From NCBI GenBank assembly GCA_021851335.1, contig JAJZEA010000003.1, forward strand, positions 56,001-120,000: DNA of 64,000 bases, read 5' to 3'. Numbering within the stretch: the first letter of the stretch is position 1; each line of letters begins with the position of its first letter. Of this stretch, positions 16,207-27,737 are shown piece after piece. Source of the DNA: Acidobacteriota bacterium. Lineage in GTDB: Bacteria; Acidobacteriota; Terriglobia; Terriglobales; Acidobacteriaceae. The position numbers and the translations under genes are program-made. The notes under the pieces were generated by a model that saw nothing but the letters and a program-made list of their open reading frames with translations, had not been told where the DNA came from and ran no database searches.

Positions 16207-18723
16207 GTGAACGAAGCTTCAAAGCAGGCCACAGAAGACGAATCGCTTTATCGATGGTTAGTGCAGGATGGGGAAGCCTTTGGACAGCCTGGTGCCGAAC
16301 CTCGCTGGACTTCGAGCGTCAAAGACGCTGTAGGAACGGCATACTCCGCCTCCAGTCGGATATGGTTTACGGTCTCTCACGGCATTCTCAACGAGATTTA
16401 CCATCCGAATATCGATCATCCCCAGACGCGTGACCTGGGTCTTTTGGTCACGGATGGCGAGAGTTTTGTTCATGAAGAAAAGCGTGACCTCGATTCCCAC
16501 TTCGAGTACATCCACTCGGAGGCGCTCGGTGTTCGATATACGAATCGAGATCGGCAGGGTCGGTATCAGCTTGTAAAAGAGATTATTTGCGACCCACACC
16601 ATAGCGTCGTTCTGATGAACGTGACGCTCGAGGCTGGTCCAAATGGAAGCGACGAGTTCCTGGAAAAGCTGCGTATTTATGCTTTGTTGGCGCCACATCT
16701 GGACGGGGGTGGAGCAGGGAACTCAGCGCGGGTCATGGATCTGGCAGGTCAGAAGGTCTTTCTTGCCTGGAAGAGTCACTGGGCGCTTGTGCTTTCCTCG
16801 GATTGCGGCTTCTCCAAGGCGAGCTGTGGCTTTGTCGGCGCCAGCGACGGCTGGCACGACCTGATGAGCAACTTTCGCATGGATTGGGAGTTTGGGTCGG
16901 CCACCAACGGCAACATCGCGTTGATGGCTGAACTCGATCTTCGCAACCGGCGCAGCTTCACGCTCGGCATTGGTATCGCCAGCACGCGTCACTCCGCCCT
17001 GGCCAAGACGCTCGGCGCGCTCTCCACTCCTTTCGCCAGTAATCGGGATCGATTTCTGGAGCAGTGGCAGCGTGCTGCCAGTCCGTTCAAGTTGGCCACC
17101 GTCACCGGTGACCGCGGACGCCTGATGCAGACCAGCCACAATATTCTGCTTGCCCACGAAGACAAGACCTACTCGGGCGCCTTTGTCGCCTCGGCCTCCA
17201 TCCCCTGGGGACAGGCGAAGGGAGACGACGATCTGGGTGGGTATCACCTTGTCTGGACGCGTGACATGGTGCAGACAGCGACTGCGCTGCTGGCCTGTGG
17301 ACGCCTCGATACCGCGCGCCGTGCACTTGTTTACCTGGCCTGCACCCAGCGACCCGATGGCGGCTTCTATCAGAACTTCTGGATTGATGGCCGACCTTAC
17401 TGGAAGGGTGTGCAACTCGATGAAGTTGCCTTCCCGCTCATTCTCACGTGGCGACTGTGGAAGCTCAACGGTCTCGGCAACTGGAATGTGCTTGCCTTCG
17501 TTGAGCGCGCGGCTGGTTTCCTGGTTCGTCATGCGCCGATTACGCATCAGGAGCGCTGGGAAGAGAACAGTGGTTACTCGCCTTCGACCCTTGCCGCCGT
17601 CATCGCGGGGCTAATCTGTGCGGCAGAGATTTGTCGTGCTCATCAGTCCGACGAGCAGGCGGATTTTCTGGAAGAGTTTGCAGACTGGATTGAAAGCCAT
17701 CTGGAAGACTGGACCGTTACCAACTCCGGGGTCATACTGCCCGAGGTGCCACGTCACTACATGCGCATCCGCCCCCCGGAGACCGGTGACGCTTATGATT
17801 GCGAAGGTGCGGGGACGGAGACGATCCATCTCAGCAATCGACCGGCTGGAACGCGTTACGAGTTTGAAGCGCGCGAGATCATCGACGCTGGATTTTTGGA
17901 ACTCGTGCGCTACGGTGTGCGCAATCCTCACGACCCGCTTATCGTCGATTCGCTGAAGGTGGTCGATGCTGCACTGCGGCGTGAACTGCCGCAAGGAGCT
18001 GGCTGGATACGTTACAACTGGGATGGTTATGGGCAGACCGAGGCAGGTGGTGCGTATCACGGTACTGGAAAGGGTCGCGTCTGGCCGTTGCTGACAGGTG
18101 AGCGCGCCCACTATGAACTGGCAGCAGGACGTCCGATCGACCATCTCATTCACACCTACGAAGGTTTTGCGACAGCCGGTCTGATGATGCCCGAGCAGGT
18201 CTGGGACGAAACGGATCGCCCGGAGCGCGGCCTGATTCAAGGCCGCCCTGCCGGATCCGCTTGTCCACTTGTCTGGGCACACGCGGAGTATCTCAAGCTG
18301 CTGCGCTCGGCTCTCGACGGACAGGTCTATGATCGCATTGATCCGGTGTATCAGCGTTATGGCTGCCGACTGCGAGAGCACGACCATGCTCTCGGCCAGA
18401 CCCATGCGAAACGACTTGAGTTCTTCAGCCTACGGCGACCTATCCAGCGAATACCTCCGGGCACTACCTTGCGAGTCCTCGATGATCGCGAGTTTGAATT
18501 GATCTGGACCGATGACCAATGGAATAGTCGGCATGTCTCAACCGCGCGTAATATGAGTGAACTTGGATTTGTCGTGGATATCGTTCCATCGGAAGGCTGC
18601 GATCTACTTGAATTCACCTTGTATTGGCCGGAATCGAACACCTGGCTGGGGCGAAACCACACGGTTCGAATGGAGAAAATATCGCTCGCGCAACCAGAAG
18701 AAACGTTGGATGCGATAGGCTGA
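16207..18723 (+). CDS. Glucoamylase-like glycoside hydrolase, GH15
   Basis: An 838-residue glucan 1,4-alpha-glucosidase-type enzyme. Residues about 20-290 form the N-terminal beta-sandwich (super-sandwich) domain of bacterial GH15 enzymes (SSRIWFTVSHGILNEIYHPN). The (alpha/alpha)6 barrel follows with DLGGYHLVWTRDMVQTA, the probable general acid in ERWEENSGYSPSTL and the probable base in MMPEQVWDE. A C-terminal region of about 120 residues resembles the glucodextranase extension. No signal peptide is seen, which suggests action on intracellular glucan or an unrecognised export route. GTG and ATG codons at 16147 and 16162 are in frame, but the GTG at 16207 has AAAGGA six bases upstream. Confidence 0.85.
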   Translation: MNEASKQATEDESLYRWLVQDGEAFGQPGAEPRWTSSVKDAVGTAYSASSRIWFTVSHGILNEIYHPNIDHPQTRDLGLLVTDGESFVHEEKRDLDSHFEYIHSEALGVRYTNRDRQGRYQLVKEIICDPHHSVVLMNVTLEAGPNGSDEFLEKLRIYALLAPHLDGGGAGNSARVMDLAGQKVFLAWKSHWALVLSSDCGFSKASCGFVGASDGWHDLMSNFRMDWEFGSATNGNIALMAELDLRNRRSFTLGIGIASTRHSALAKTLGALSTPFASNRDRFLEQWQRAASPFKLATVTGDRGRLMQTSHNILLAHEDKTYSGAFVASASIPWGQAKGDDDLGGYHLVWTRDMVQTATALLACGRLDTARRALVYLACTQRPDGGFYQNFWIDGRPYWKGVQLDEVAFPLILTWRLWKLNGLGNWNVLAFVERAAGFLVRHAPITHQERWEENSGYSPSTLAAVIAGLICAAEICRAHQSDEQADFLEEFADWIESHLEDWTVTNSGVILPEVPRHYMRIRPPETGDAYDCEGAGTETIHLSNRPAGTRYEFEAREIIDAGFLELVRYGVRNPHDPLIVDSLKVVDAALRRELPQGAGWIRYNWDGYGQTEAGGAYHGTGKGRVWPLLTGERAHYELAAGRPIDHLIHTYEGFATAGLMMPEQVWDETDRPERGLIQGRPAGSACPLVWAHAEYLKLLRSALDGQVYDRIDPVYQRYGCRLREHDHALGQTHAKRLEFFSLRRPIQRIPPGTTLRVLDDREFELIWTDDQWNSRHVSTARNMSELGFVVDIVPSEGCDLLEFTLYWPESNTWLGRNHTVRMEKISLAQPEETLDAIG

Positions 18724-18846
18724 AAAGAGAATTGCTACTGGCCACGGCGGCCTGTCCTTAAATACGATCAAGGAACACGTCGTCGTGGTCAGACCACCCA
18801 AACGCTTGCGGGAAACTTCCCCTCATAACAGGAAAGGGTTTAAGGA

Positions 18847-20847
18847 ATGATGTCTTCTCACGGTTCTGATCTTGATCAGCTTTCGATCAATACGCTGCGC
18901 CTGCTGGCCGTTGACGCCGTGCAGAAGGCAAACAGCGGACATCCCGGCGCGCCGCTTGGTTGTGCTCCGATTGCGTATCTTCTTTACAGCCGCGTGATGA
19001 AGCACAATCCTGCACACTCCCGCTGGGCGGATCGCGACCGCTTTATCCTTTCCAATGGTCACGCCTCCACGCTGCTTTACGGCTCGCTTTTCCTTTCCGG
19101 CTACAAGCTCTCGCTGGAAGATATGCAAAGTTTCCGCCAATGGGGATCAAAGACTCCGGGTCATCCCGAGTTTGGCCACACCGATGGCGTCGAGGTCACT
19201 ACAGGCCCGCTTGGACAGGGCTTCGCGATGGCGGTTGGAATGGCGTTGGCTGAGCGGCATCTGGCTGCTACATATAATCGCCCCGGCTATGAGGTCGTGG
19301 ATCACCACACCTACGGATTGTTGGGCGATGGCGACCTGATGGAAGGCGTTTCGCATGAGGCGGCGTCGCTGGCCGGAACGCTGGGTCTTGGCAAACTGAT
19401 TTTCTTCTATGACGACAATTTGATCTCGCTCGACGGCCCCACCAGCCTCAGTTTTACGGAAGACTCCTACAAGCGCTTTGAGGCCTACGGATGGCAGGTT
19501 TTGCGAGTTGCCGATGGCAACGATCTGGATGCACTCGCCGCCGCCGTAGCCGCCGCTCAAGCAGAGACCACCAAGCCCACGCTGATTGGCGTTCGCACGG
19601 TTATCGGTTATGGGAGTCCCAAGGCTGGCACGAAGAACGTCCACGGCGAGGCTCTTGGAGCGGAAAACGTCGCGGCGACCAAAAAGTTTTTCGGCTTCCC
19701 TGAAGATCAAAGTTTTGTGCTGCCGGATGCAGCACTGGCCAACTGGCGCCAGGCTATCGATCGAGGCAAGGCCAGTGAGGCAGCATGGGACGAGCTCTTC
19801 TCGCGCTACAAGGCTGCTCATCCGGAGCTTGCCGCTGAGTTTGAGCGTGTCTTTGCCAACCAGCGTAAACCGGGCTGGGAGAAAGCGATACCCGTCTTCC
19901 CGACCGACAAGCCTCAGGCGACACGCAATGCCGGCGGAGCCATCCTCAATGCCCTGGCCACTGTGGTTCCCGAACTTTTCGGCGGAGCTGCGGACCTCAC
20001 CAGCTCCACGAAGACCATCTTCAAGGACAGTCCCAGCTTCCACGCCGATCCTGCCGGGCGCAACGTCTTCTTCGGCGTTCGCGAGTTTGCCATGTCGGCA
20101 GCGGTGAACGGCATGGCCGCGCACGGCGGGCTGCTGCCCTTCGGCTCTACCTTCTTTGTCTTCAGCGACTACTGCAAGCCAGCCATGCGCCTCTCCGCTT
20201 TGATGGGGGTTCACTCGCTTTTCGTCTTCACCCACGACTCCATCGCTGTTGGCGAGGATGGTCCTACGCACGAGCCGATCGAGCATTTGATGGCCCTGCG
20301 TGCTGTTCCCGGCATGACGGATTTTCGCCCCTGCGACGCAAATGAGACCGCTGCCTGCTGGAGGCTGGCGCTGGAGCGAAACAGCCCTTGTTTCATGGCG
20401 CTCACCCGTCAGGATCTGCCGATTCTTGACACGGCTGTGATCGATGTCTATGGCGGTGTAAGCAAGGGTGGATATGTCGTTGCAGATGCGCCAAAGCCCG
20501 ATGTAATTTTGATGGGTACCGGCTCTGAGCTTTGGCAGGCAATCGATGCGGTGAAGCTGCTGGCTGCTGAAGGCATCGCGGCTCGCGTCGTCTCGCTGCC
20601 AAGCTGGAAGATATTCGAGGAGCAATCGGCAGCGTATCGCTCCTCTGTTCTGACGCCTGGAGTTCCCAAAGTTGCCATTGAAGCCGGCTCCACGCTGGGC
20701 TGGTGGAAGTATGTCGGCACCGATGGTGCGGTCATAGGGCTGGATCACTTCGGCGCATCGGCACCTGCCAAACGCATCCTCACCGAGTTTGGCTTCACGG
20801 CGGACAATGTTGCCGCCACCGCCAAAAAGCTGCTCGGAAAGGCTTAG
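18847..20847 (+). CDS. tkt: Transketolase
   Basis: A 666-residue thiamine diphosphate enzyme that moves two-carbon units between ketoses and aldoses in the pentose phosphate pathway. The cofactor site is visible as GDGDLMEG with the downstream NLISLDG. The substrate and dimer contacts appear in [16 protein letters not shown] and [14 protein letters not shown]. The pyrimidine domain has the [17 protein letters not shown] block, and a C-terminal transketolase domain ends the protein. It heads a PPP gene run and is followed by rpiB after only three bases. Confidence 0.97.
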   Translation: MMSSHGSDLDQLSINTLRLLAVDAVQKANSGHPGAPLGCAPIAYLLYSRVMKHNPAHSRWADRDRFILSNGHASTLLYGSLFLSGYKLSLEDMQSFRQWGSKTPGHPEFGHTDGVEVTTGPLGQGFAMAVGMALAERHLAATYNRPGYEVVDHHTYGLLGDGDLMEGVSHEAASLAGTLGLGKLIFFYDDNLISLDGPTSLSFTEDSYKRFEAYGWQVLRVADGNDLDALAAAVAAAQAETTKPTLIGVRTVIGYGSPKAGTKNVHGEALGAENVAATKKFFGFPEDQSFVLPDAALANWRQAIDRGKASEAAWDELFSRYKAAHPELAAEFERVFANQRKPGWEKAIPVFPTDKPQATRNAGGAILNALATVVPELFGGAADLTSSTKTIFKDSPSFHADPAGRNVFFGVREFAMSAAVNGMAAHGGLLPFGSTFFVFSDYCKPAMRLSALMGVHSLFVFTHDSIAVGEDGPTHEPIEHLMALRAVPGMTDFRPCDANETAACWRLALERNSPCFMALTRQDLPILDTAVIDVYGGVSKGGYVVADAPKPDVILMGTGSELWQAIDAVKLLAAEGIAARVVSLPSWKIFEEQSAAYRSSVLTPGVPKVAIEAGSTLGWWKYVGTDGAVIGLDHFGASAPAKRILTEFGFTADNVAATAKKLLGKA

Positions 20848-20850
20848 TCG

Positions 20851-21312
20851 ATGAAACTTGTTATCGGTTCCGATCATGCCGGCTTTCCGCTCAAGGAAGA
20901 GTTGAGAGAGTATCTGAACAAATCTGGCCACGAGGTCGTTGATCTTGGAGTCCACAGCACCGAGCCATCGGATTATCCAGACGCGGCCGAGGCTGTCGGG
21001 GAGGCGATCCGCGCAGGCATAGCTTCGCGAGGCATCCTCATCTGTGGATCGGGCGTAGGCGTCTGCGTAGCGGCCAACAAGATTCCCGGAATTCGCGCAG
21101 GCATTTGTCACGACCACTACTCGGCGCATCAGGGGGTGGAGCACGATGATATGAATGTGCTGGTGCTGGGCGCGCGCATCATCGGATCGGCTGCCGCGTT
21201 TGATGTTGTCGATGCCTATGTCGGTGCAAAGTTTGGCTCGAATGAGGAGCGCTTTGTGCGGCGCTATAACAAGGTGCTTGCCATCGAAGCCAAGTACGCA
21301 AAGGAACTCTAA
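20851..21312 (+). CDS. rpiB: Ribose-5-phosphate isomerase B
   Basis: A 153-residue RpiB/LacAB-type isomerase that interconverts ribulose-5-phosphate and ribose-5-phosphate. It has the N-terminal [11 protein letters not shown], the active site cysteine in [16 protein letters not shown], and the conserved [18 protein letters not shown] segment. The start lies three bases after the tkt stop, so the two are cotranscribed and supply the same pathway. Confidence 0.96.
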   Translation: MKLVIGSDHAGFPLKEELREYLNKSGHEVVDLGVHSTEPSDYPDAAEAVGEAIRAGIASRGILICGSGVGVCVAANKIPGIRAGICHDHYSAHQGVEHDDMNVLVLGARIIGSAAAFDVVDAYVGAKFGSNEERFVRRYNKVLAIEAKYAKEL

Positions 21313-21347
21313 CCGGGCATTGGCCCAATCAACTTGCCTGGAGAGCC

Positions 21348-22001
21348 ATGAGCGACTTCCCCGCCGATTCCAGTGTCACGGTCATTCTCTTTGACGTGGG
21401 CGGTGTCTTGCTCACAAATGGATGGGATCACCGCGAACGTGCCGCAGTTTACGCGCACTTCGGTCTTACCGCTGAAGAGCAGTCTGCGATCGAAGCCCGT
21501 CACCCAGAGCCAAACGACGCCTGGGAGCGAGATGCGATTTCAACCAGCCAATATCTGGACCAGGTGGTCTTTTTTGCTGCGCGTTCTTTCACGCGGGATC
21601 AGTTTTACGCGCAGATGCAGGCAGTTTCACGGCCCTTGCAGGATAGTGCTCAGCGAACCCTGGAGGCTCTCGCTGCATCGAAGCAGGTGATGACGGGGCG
21701 TGTGGTGCTTGGGCTGCTCAACAACGAATCACGCGATCTGCATGAGCATCGCATGGCTGCATATGGCATTGGCGCTCTGGTGCGTTTGCAGTTCAGCTCC
21801 TGCTACCTTGGTTTACGCAAGCCGGACAGGGCAATTTACCGACGCGCTCTGGATATTCTCGGTGTTTCCGCACGGAGTGTATTGTTTATTGATGACCGCG
21901 AAGAGAATGTGGGCGCAGCACGTGAGGCCGGCATGCAAGCGATTCGGTTTGCGGGGGAAGCGAATCTCCAAGCGGCTTTGACCGAACAGGGAATTTTGTA
22001 G
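21348..22001 (+). CDS. HAD-superfamily hydrolase, subfamily IA
   Basis: A 217-residue haloacid dehalogenase-type phosphatase. Motif I is LFDVGGVL, with the nucleophile aspartate but glycine in place of the usual second aspartate, as in the epoxide-hydrolase N-terminal-like branch. Motif II is LLNNES, motif III the lysine in LGLRKPDRAIYRRAL, and motif IV FIDDREENV. A helical cap lies between motifs I and II. The substrate is unknown. Its place between rpiB and gnd suggests a sugar phosphate, but gene order alone does not show this. Confidence 0.85.
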   Translation: MSDFPADSSVTVILFDVGGVLLTNGWDHRERAAVYAHFGLTAEEQSAIEARHPEPNDAWERDAISTSQYLDQVVFFAARSFTRDQFYAQMQAVSRPLQDSAQRTLEALAASKQVMTGRVVLGLLNNESRDLHEHRMAAYGIGALVRLQFSSCYLGLRKPDRAIYRRALDILGVSARSVLFIDDREENVGAAREAGMQAIRFAGEANLQAALTEQGIL

Positions 22002-22035
22002 AAGTATTGCTGCGGCAGGCTTTGGCCGCTCGTTG

Positions 22036-22059
22036 TCCTGAAAAAACAGTCTTTCAGGA
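22036..22059. other. Hairpin between HAD gene and gnd
   Basis: TCCTGAAA at 22036-22043 and TTTCAGGA at 22052-22059 form a perfect 8-base-pair stem with an 8-base loop. No T-run follows on the plus strand, so it is not a clear intrinsic terminator. Confidence 0.45.
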
Positions 22060-22098
22060 TGAAACGCTGATGATAGCCAGCACGAAGGAGAGAGTCAC

Positions 22099-23004
22099 AT
22101 GCAACTTGGATTGATTGGTCTTGGCAAGATGGGCGGCAACATGGCCGAGCGGCTGCGCCTGGGCGGCCATCAGGTGGTTGGTTTTGATTTCAGTCAGGAA
22201 GCGGTCGCAAAACTGGCGGCCACGGGGAATGTTGGAGCTGCAAGCCTGGAAGACCTGGTGAAGAAGCTCGACGCCCCCCGCGCAATCTGGATCATGGTTC
22301 CCTCGGGCGCGCCGGTCGACGAGACCATCGCCAAGCTCGAACCATTTCTCGCTCCTGGAGACACGCTGATTGACGGCGGCAACTCCAACTACAAGGACTC
22401 TATCCGTCGCCATGCCGAGGTCACGGCCAAGGGCTTCAACTTTGTGGATGTGGGCACGTCCGGCGGCGTGTGGGGACTCAAAGAGGGCTACAGCATGATG
22501 ATTGGCGGAGATAAAGCTCCCGTCGAGCGCCTGCGGCCGATCTTTGAGGCGCTTGCTCCTTCCGCCAATCAGGGCTGGGGACATGTTGGCCCTGCTGGTG
22601 CAGGCCATTTCGTCAAGATGGTTCACAATGGCATCGAGTACGGTCTGATGCAGGCCTACGCCGAGGGATTCACCATCATGGAAAAGAAAGAATCCCTCGA
22701 CCTGAATCTGCCTCAGATTGCTGAGATATGGCGCTACGGGAGTGTCGTGCGAAGCTGGCTGCTCGATCTCACCGCCGATGCTTTGAAGCAGAATCCCAAC
22801 CTCGACGGGCTTGAAGCGTTTGTCTCCGACTCTGGCGAAGGGCGTTGGACCGTGTTTGAGGCAATTGACCTGAACGTCTCGGCGCCGGTCATCACGGAAA
22901 GTCTCATTCGTCGCATCCGTTCCCGTGAAGAGAATAACTTCACTGATCGTATGCTCTCCATTATGCGCAATGCCTTCGGTGGTCATGCGATCAAGAAGAA
23001 CTGA
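22099..23004 (+). CDS. gnd: 6-phosphogluconate dehydrogenase, decarboxylating (short form)
   Basis: A 301-residue enzyme that oxidises 6-phosphogluconate to ribulose-5-phosphate and carbon dioxide. The nucleotide-binding motif is GLIGLGKMGGNMAERL. Substrate and catalytic blocks are DGGNSNYKDS, GTSGGVWGL and GPAGAGHFVKMVHNGIEYG, with the catalytic lysine and asparagine. The length fits the short GntZ/YqeC-type class, which often prefers NAD, rather than the ~470-residue Gnd. The ATG follows AAGGAGAG. It lies 72 bases before zwf. Confidence 0.95.
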   Translation: MQLGLIGLGKMGGNMAERLRLGGHQVVGFDFSQEAVAKLAATGNVGAASLEDLVKKLDAPRAIWIMVPSGAPVDETIAKLEPFLAPGDTLIDGGNSNYKDSIRRHAEVTAKGFNFVDVGTSGGVWGLKEGYSMMIGGDKAPVERLRPIFEALAPSANQGWGHVGPAGAGHFVKMVHNGIEYGLMQAYAEGFTIMEKKESLDLNLPQIAEIWRYGSVVRSWLLDLTADALKQNPNLDGLEAFVSDSGEGRWTVFEAIDLNVSAPVITESLIRRIRSREENNFTDRMLSIMRNAFGGHAIKKN

Positions 23005-23076
23005 GCGTCAATTCGCGAAAGCTCTTACTGCTGCAACGATGAACCGCACTGCGAGAACGCCGGAAAGGACAAAGAT

Positions 23077-24624
<1,548 letters not shown>

Positions 24625-24647
24625 TCCTGCGCACAGACCGTCTGGCC

Positions 24648-24711
24648 GCGGACAGGCATGCTTGCATTGTCCGCAGCCGAGCGACGGTGCATTCCGCTCC
24701 TGCGCGGAGCG
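24648..24711. other. Two tandem hairpins in the zwf-pgl spacer
   Basis: GCGGACA (24648-24654) pairs with TGTCCGC (24668-24674), with an inner ATGC-TT-GCAT stem. CGCTCC (24695-24700) pairs with GGAGCG (24706-24711). They fill most of the 112-base gap between two genes of one pathway. Neither is followed by a T-run, so processing or stability elements are likelier than termination. Confidence 0.45.
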
Positions 24712-24736
24712 TTCAAACTTGTTGTAAGGAGCGTGC

Positions 24737-25534
24737 ATGGGTTCTTTGCTGAAAATCACCTGTGAAATTGCCCCCGATGCCTCCGCGCTTGCCCGTTTTG
24801 GTGCTGAGCATCTCGTCGAACTGATCGAAGAGGCGAATGATGCTCGGGGCCGTGTCCGCATCGCCATCTCCGGCGGCTCGACTCCCAAAGCCATGTTTCA
24901 TCTGCTTGCGGACCCATCCCGGCACTTTCGCAAGCAGATTCCCTGGGATGCGCTGGAAATATTCTGGGTGGATGAGCGCATGGTCCCGCCCGAACATGCC
25001 GACAGCAACTATCGCATGACTCGAGAAGCCTTGCTGGATCACGTTCCGCTACGTCCTGAGCAGGTTCACCGCATACAGGGGGAACTCGATCCACAAGAAG
25101 CAGCGGACCGCTACGAATTCGAGATACGCCAGAGTTTCCGTCTGGAGGGAGCCGAATCGCCGCGCTTCGATATTCTTGCTCTTGGCATGGGCGACGACGG
25201 CCATACCGCTTCGTTGTTTCCGCATACCGACGCGATCCATGAGATGGGTCGGCTGGTCGTCGCCAATCACGTTCCGCAAAAGGACACCTGGCGCGTCACG
25301 CTCACCTGGCCGGTCATCAATCACGCTCGCGAAGTCTTTTTCCTCATCGGTGGCGCAGAAAAAGCCGCCGTCCTTCGCGAAGTTCTCATGGGTCCGGGCG
25401 ATGTCGAGCGCCTGCCCTCGCAACTCATCTGGCCCGCGAGCGGTATACTCACCTTGATTCTTGATGAGGCTGCGGCAGCTCACCTGCCCGCGCCCGATGC
25501 CAATGGCATCGTTCACCTGGAGCGAACTCGATGA
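24737..25534 (+). CDS. pgl: 6-phosphogluconolactonase
   Basis: A 265-residue DevB/SOL-type lactonase that hydrolyses 6-phosphogluconolactone. The phosphate-binding ISGGSTPKAMFHLL block near residue 45, the WVDERMVPPEHADSNYRM segment, and the GMGDDGHTASLFPHTDA motif are all present. The ATG follows AAGGAG. The stop codon overlaps the glk start in ATGA, so pgl and glk are translationally coupled. Confidence 0.95.
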   Translation: MGSLLKITCEIAPDASALARFGAEHLVELIEEANDARGRVRIAISGGSTPKAMFHLLADPSRHFRKQIPWDALEIFWVDERMVPPEHADSNYRMTREALLDHVPLRPEQVHRIQGELDPQEAADRYEFEIRQSFRLEGAESPRFDILALGMGDDGHTASLFPHTDAIHEMGRLVVANHVPQKDTWRVTLTWPVINHAREVFFLIGGAEKAAVLREVLMGPGDVERLPSQLIWPASGILTLILDEAAAAHLPAPDANGIVHLERTR

Positions 25535-26550
25535 TTCTTGCTGGCGACGTGGGCGGAACAAAGGTACACCTGGCGCTCTTCGACTTTATCAACGGAAAGC
25601 TGCAACACACCCGCGATACCCGCTACCCGGCTCGCGAGTACTCAGGTTTGGAAGAGATTGTTCGCGATTTTCTGGGGCACGAAAGCGTCACCAGCGCTTG
25701 TTTTGGTGTTCCTGGCCCGGTGCGTGACGGACGTCTGCGCCTGACCAATCTGCCGTGGACGCTGGACAGCCGCGAGCTTTCCCACGCGCTCAAGATTGAC
25801 CATGTCTTCCTCATCAACGACCTGGAGGCGAACGGCTACGGGATTGCGGAGCTTTCTCCCGAACAGATCTTCACTCTGGCTGAGGGTGACCCGCGCCAGA
25901 TCGGCAACCGCGCGCTGATCGCGGCGGGCACCGGACTCGGCGAAGGGATCCTTGCCTGGAATGGCAAAATGCACGTTCCCATGCCCAGCGAGGGCGGGCA
26001 CTGCGACTTCGCTCCGCGCAACGAAGACGAGATTGACCTGCTCCGTTACCTCAAACAGAAATACCAGGGGCGGATCAGCTTTGAGCGTGTTGTCAGTGGC
26101 ATGGGCCTGACTAACATATACGATTTCCTACGCGACGTTCGCGGCATGGAGGAGCCTGCCTGGCTTCACGACCGCATCACCGACGAAGACCCCAATGCCG
26201 TCATCACGGAACTGGCCCTCAGCGCTAAAAGCGAGATCTGCGAGCGCGCTCTGGATATGTTCGTCGCGGCCTACGGTGCCGAAAGCGGCAATCTTGCCCT
26301 CAAGGTGCTGTCGATTGGTGGTTTTTACATCGGCGGCGGCATCGCTCCGCGCATTCTGGAGAAGCTTAAGGACGGCTCTTTCCTCAAAGCCTTTACCGAC
26401 AAGGGGCGTCTCAGCCAGTTGCTCATTAACATGCCCGTCCGAGTCATCATGGAGAGTCGCGCTGCGCTCATGGGTGCTGCCGCCTATGCCGAAGCACGTG
26501 CCGCCGAACTGAGCGGCATCTCGCACCGCGCCGCCAGCATAAGCTTGTAA
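25531..26550 (+). CDS. glk: Glucokinase
   Basis: A 339-residue Glk-family kinase (not ROK) that phosphorylates glucose at C6. The ATP site is LAGDVGGTKVHLALF. The glucose site includes INDLEANGYGI, the catalytic aspartate in that block, and AAGTGLGEGILAWNG. The SEGGHCDFAPRNEDEI segment and the C-terminal GGFYIGGGIAPRIL are typical. It ends the sugar block and would feed glucose set free by the GH15 enzyme into zwf. Confidence 0.95.
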   Translation: MILAGDVGGTKVHLALFDFINGKLQHTRDTRYPAREYSGLEEIVRDFLGHESVTSACFGVPGPVRDGRLRLTNLPWTLDSRELSHALKIDHVFLINDLEANGYGIAELSPEQIFTLAEGDPRQIGNRALIAAGTGLGEGILAWNGKMHVPMPSEGGHCDFAPRNEDEIDLLRYLKQKYQGRISFERVVSGMGLTNIYDFLRDVRGMEEPAWLHDRITDEDPNAVITELALSAKSEICERALDMFVAAYGAESGNLALKVLSIGGFYIGGGIAPRILEKLKDGSFLKAFTDKGRLSQLLINMPVRVIMESRAALMGAAAYAEARAAELSGISHRAASISL

Positions 26551-26574
26551 CGTCCTGTCCTTGTGGGGAAGACA

Positions 26575-27609
26575 ATGCATCGCACGACTGTCTGGTTTTG
26601 CTGTCGATTCCTGAGCCTTTTGTGTGTTTGCCCGCTTGCGGTTTCGTTGGGCGCCGCTAACCCAACCCTGACAGTCCATCGCGAATCCGTACTGATTCCT
26701 GTTGCCGAGATTCCACTGCCAGGCGCTGCGGTTCGCTTCGATTATCAAAGTCTTGACCCGGTGAGCGGGCGACTCTTTATCGCCCACATGAACGACGACC
26801 ATCTCGTCGTCTTTGATGTGCGCGCGCGTCGCGTCCTGGCCAATCTTCCCGGTTTTCAGCGCGTACACGGCGTGCTCGCCGTTCCATCGCTTCACCGCGT
26901 CTATGCTTCGGCGACGGGAGACCATGCGCTCATTGCAATGGACAGCGACACATTGCGCATCCTTGGTCATGCCGCCCCGATCAACTATCCCGATGGCGTG
27001 GCGTATGCACCGGCGCAGCACAAGGTTTTTGTCTCGGACGAGCACGGTGGGACAGATGCTGTTGTGAATCAGGATGGGACAGAGGTGCTTGCTTCCATTC
27101 CGCTGGGAGGAGGCGCGGGCAATACTGTTTTTGATCCCACAACGGGCCATATCCTCGTTGCCGTCCATCACCTCAACCAGCTTGTAGCCATAGATCCTGC
27201 TACAAACCGTATTCTCACTCGCGTTCCACTGCCGGGTATCGATGATCCTCATGGCATCGTTCTTGACCCAGCCGATGGATTCGCTTTCGTCGCTGGCGAA
27301 GGAAATCATTCGTTGGCAGTCGTTCGATTGCGGGATCTCAGAATGCTCGGAGCACCGCAGTCCGTTGGCGACGATCCGGATGTGCTCGCTTTTGATCCCG
27401 GCCTGCGTCGGCTCTATGTTTCTGCGGAATCGGGCGAAGTCACTGTCTTTCAGCTCCAGGACATGAAGCTCACGAGGATCGGCACGCTAACCCTCTCCCA
27501 CGCTCACACTGTCGCTGTCGATCCGGCAACCCACCTGGTCTACTTCCCATTGCAAGATGTGAATGGGCACCCCGTACTGCGCATTTTTCGGCCATTGGAT
27601 CAGCCCTGA
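26575..27609 (+). CDS. Exported YncE-like beta-propeller protein
   Basis: A 344-residue protein. A signal peptide covers about residues 1-27 (FCCRFLSLLCVCPLAVSLGA). The rest is a run of repeats of about 40 residues of the type seen in YncE/SMP-30-like seven-bladed propellers, with recurring DPxTGxxxVA and VVFDVRARRVL-type units. Such proteins usually bind ligands or partners, and the role here is unknown. The in-frame GTG at 26563 is possible, but the ATG at 26575 follows GGGGA at good spacing. It is cotranscribed with glk or has its own promoter in a 24-base gap; the first is likelier. Confidence 0.75.
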   Translation: MHRTTVWFCCRFLSLLCVCPLAVSLGAANPTLTVHRESVLIPVAEIPLPGAAVRFDYQSLDPVSGRLFIAHMNDDHLVVFDVRARRVLANLPGFQRVHGVLAVPSLHRVYASATGDHALIAMDSDTLRILGHAAPINYPDGVAYAPAQHKVFVSDEHGGTDAVVNQDGTEVLASIPLGGGAGNTVFDPTTGHILVAVHHLNQLVAIDPATNRILTRVPLPGIDDPHGIVLDPADGFAFVAGEGNHSLAVVRLRDLRMLGAPQSVGDDPDVLAFDPGLRRLYVSAESGEVTVFQLQDMKLTRIGTLTLSHAHTVAVDPATHLVYFPLQDVNGHPVLRIFRPLDQP

Positions 27610-27737
27610 GCTGCCATCAGCCCTGTACTCTGGCGCAGGGGAATGGGCATCTTGGCGAAGAGTGGTAGAGATTTTTCCCGCAAAGTATCTTCGCCGTGCT
27701 AGCGTGCTCATATCCAGCTCTGCCCGAGGTCGACTTT

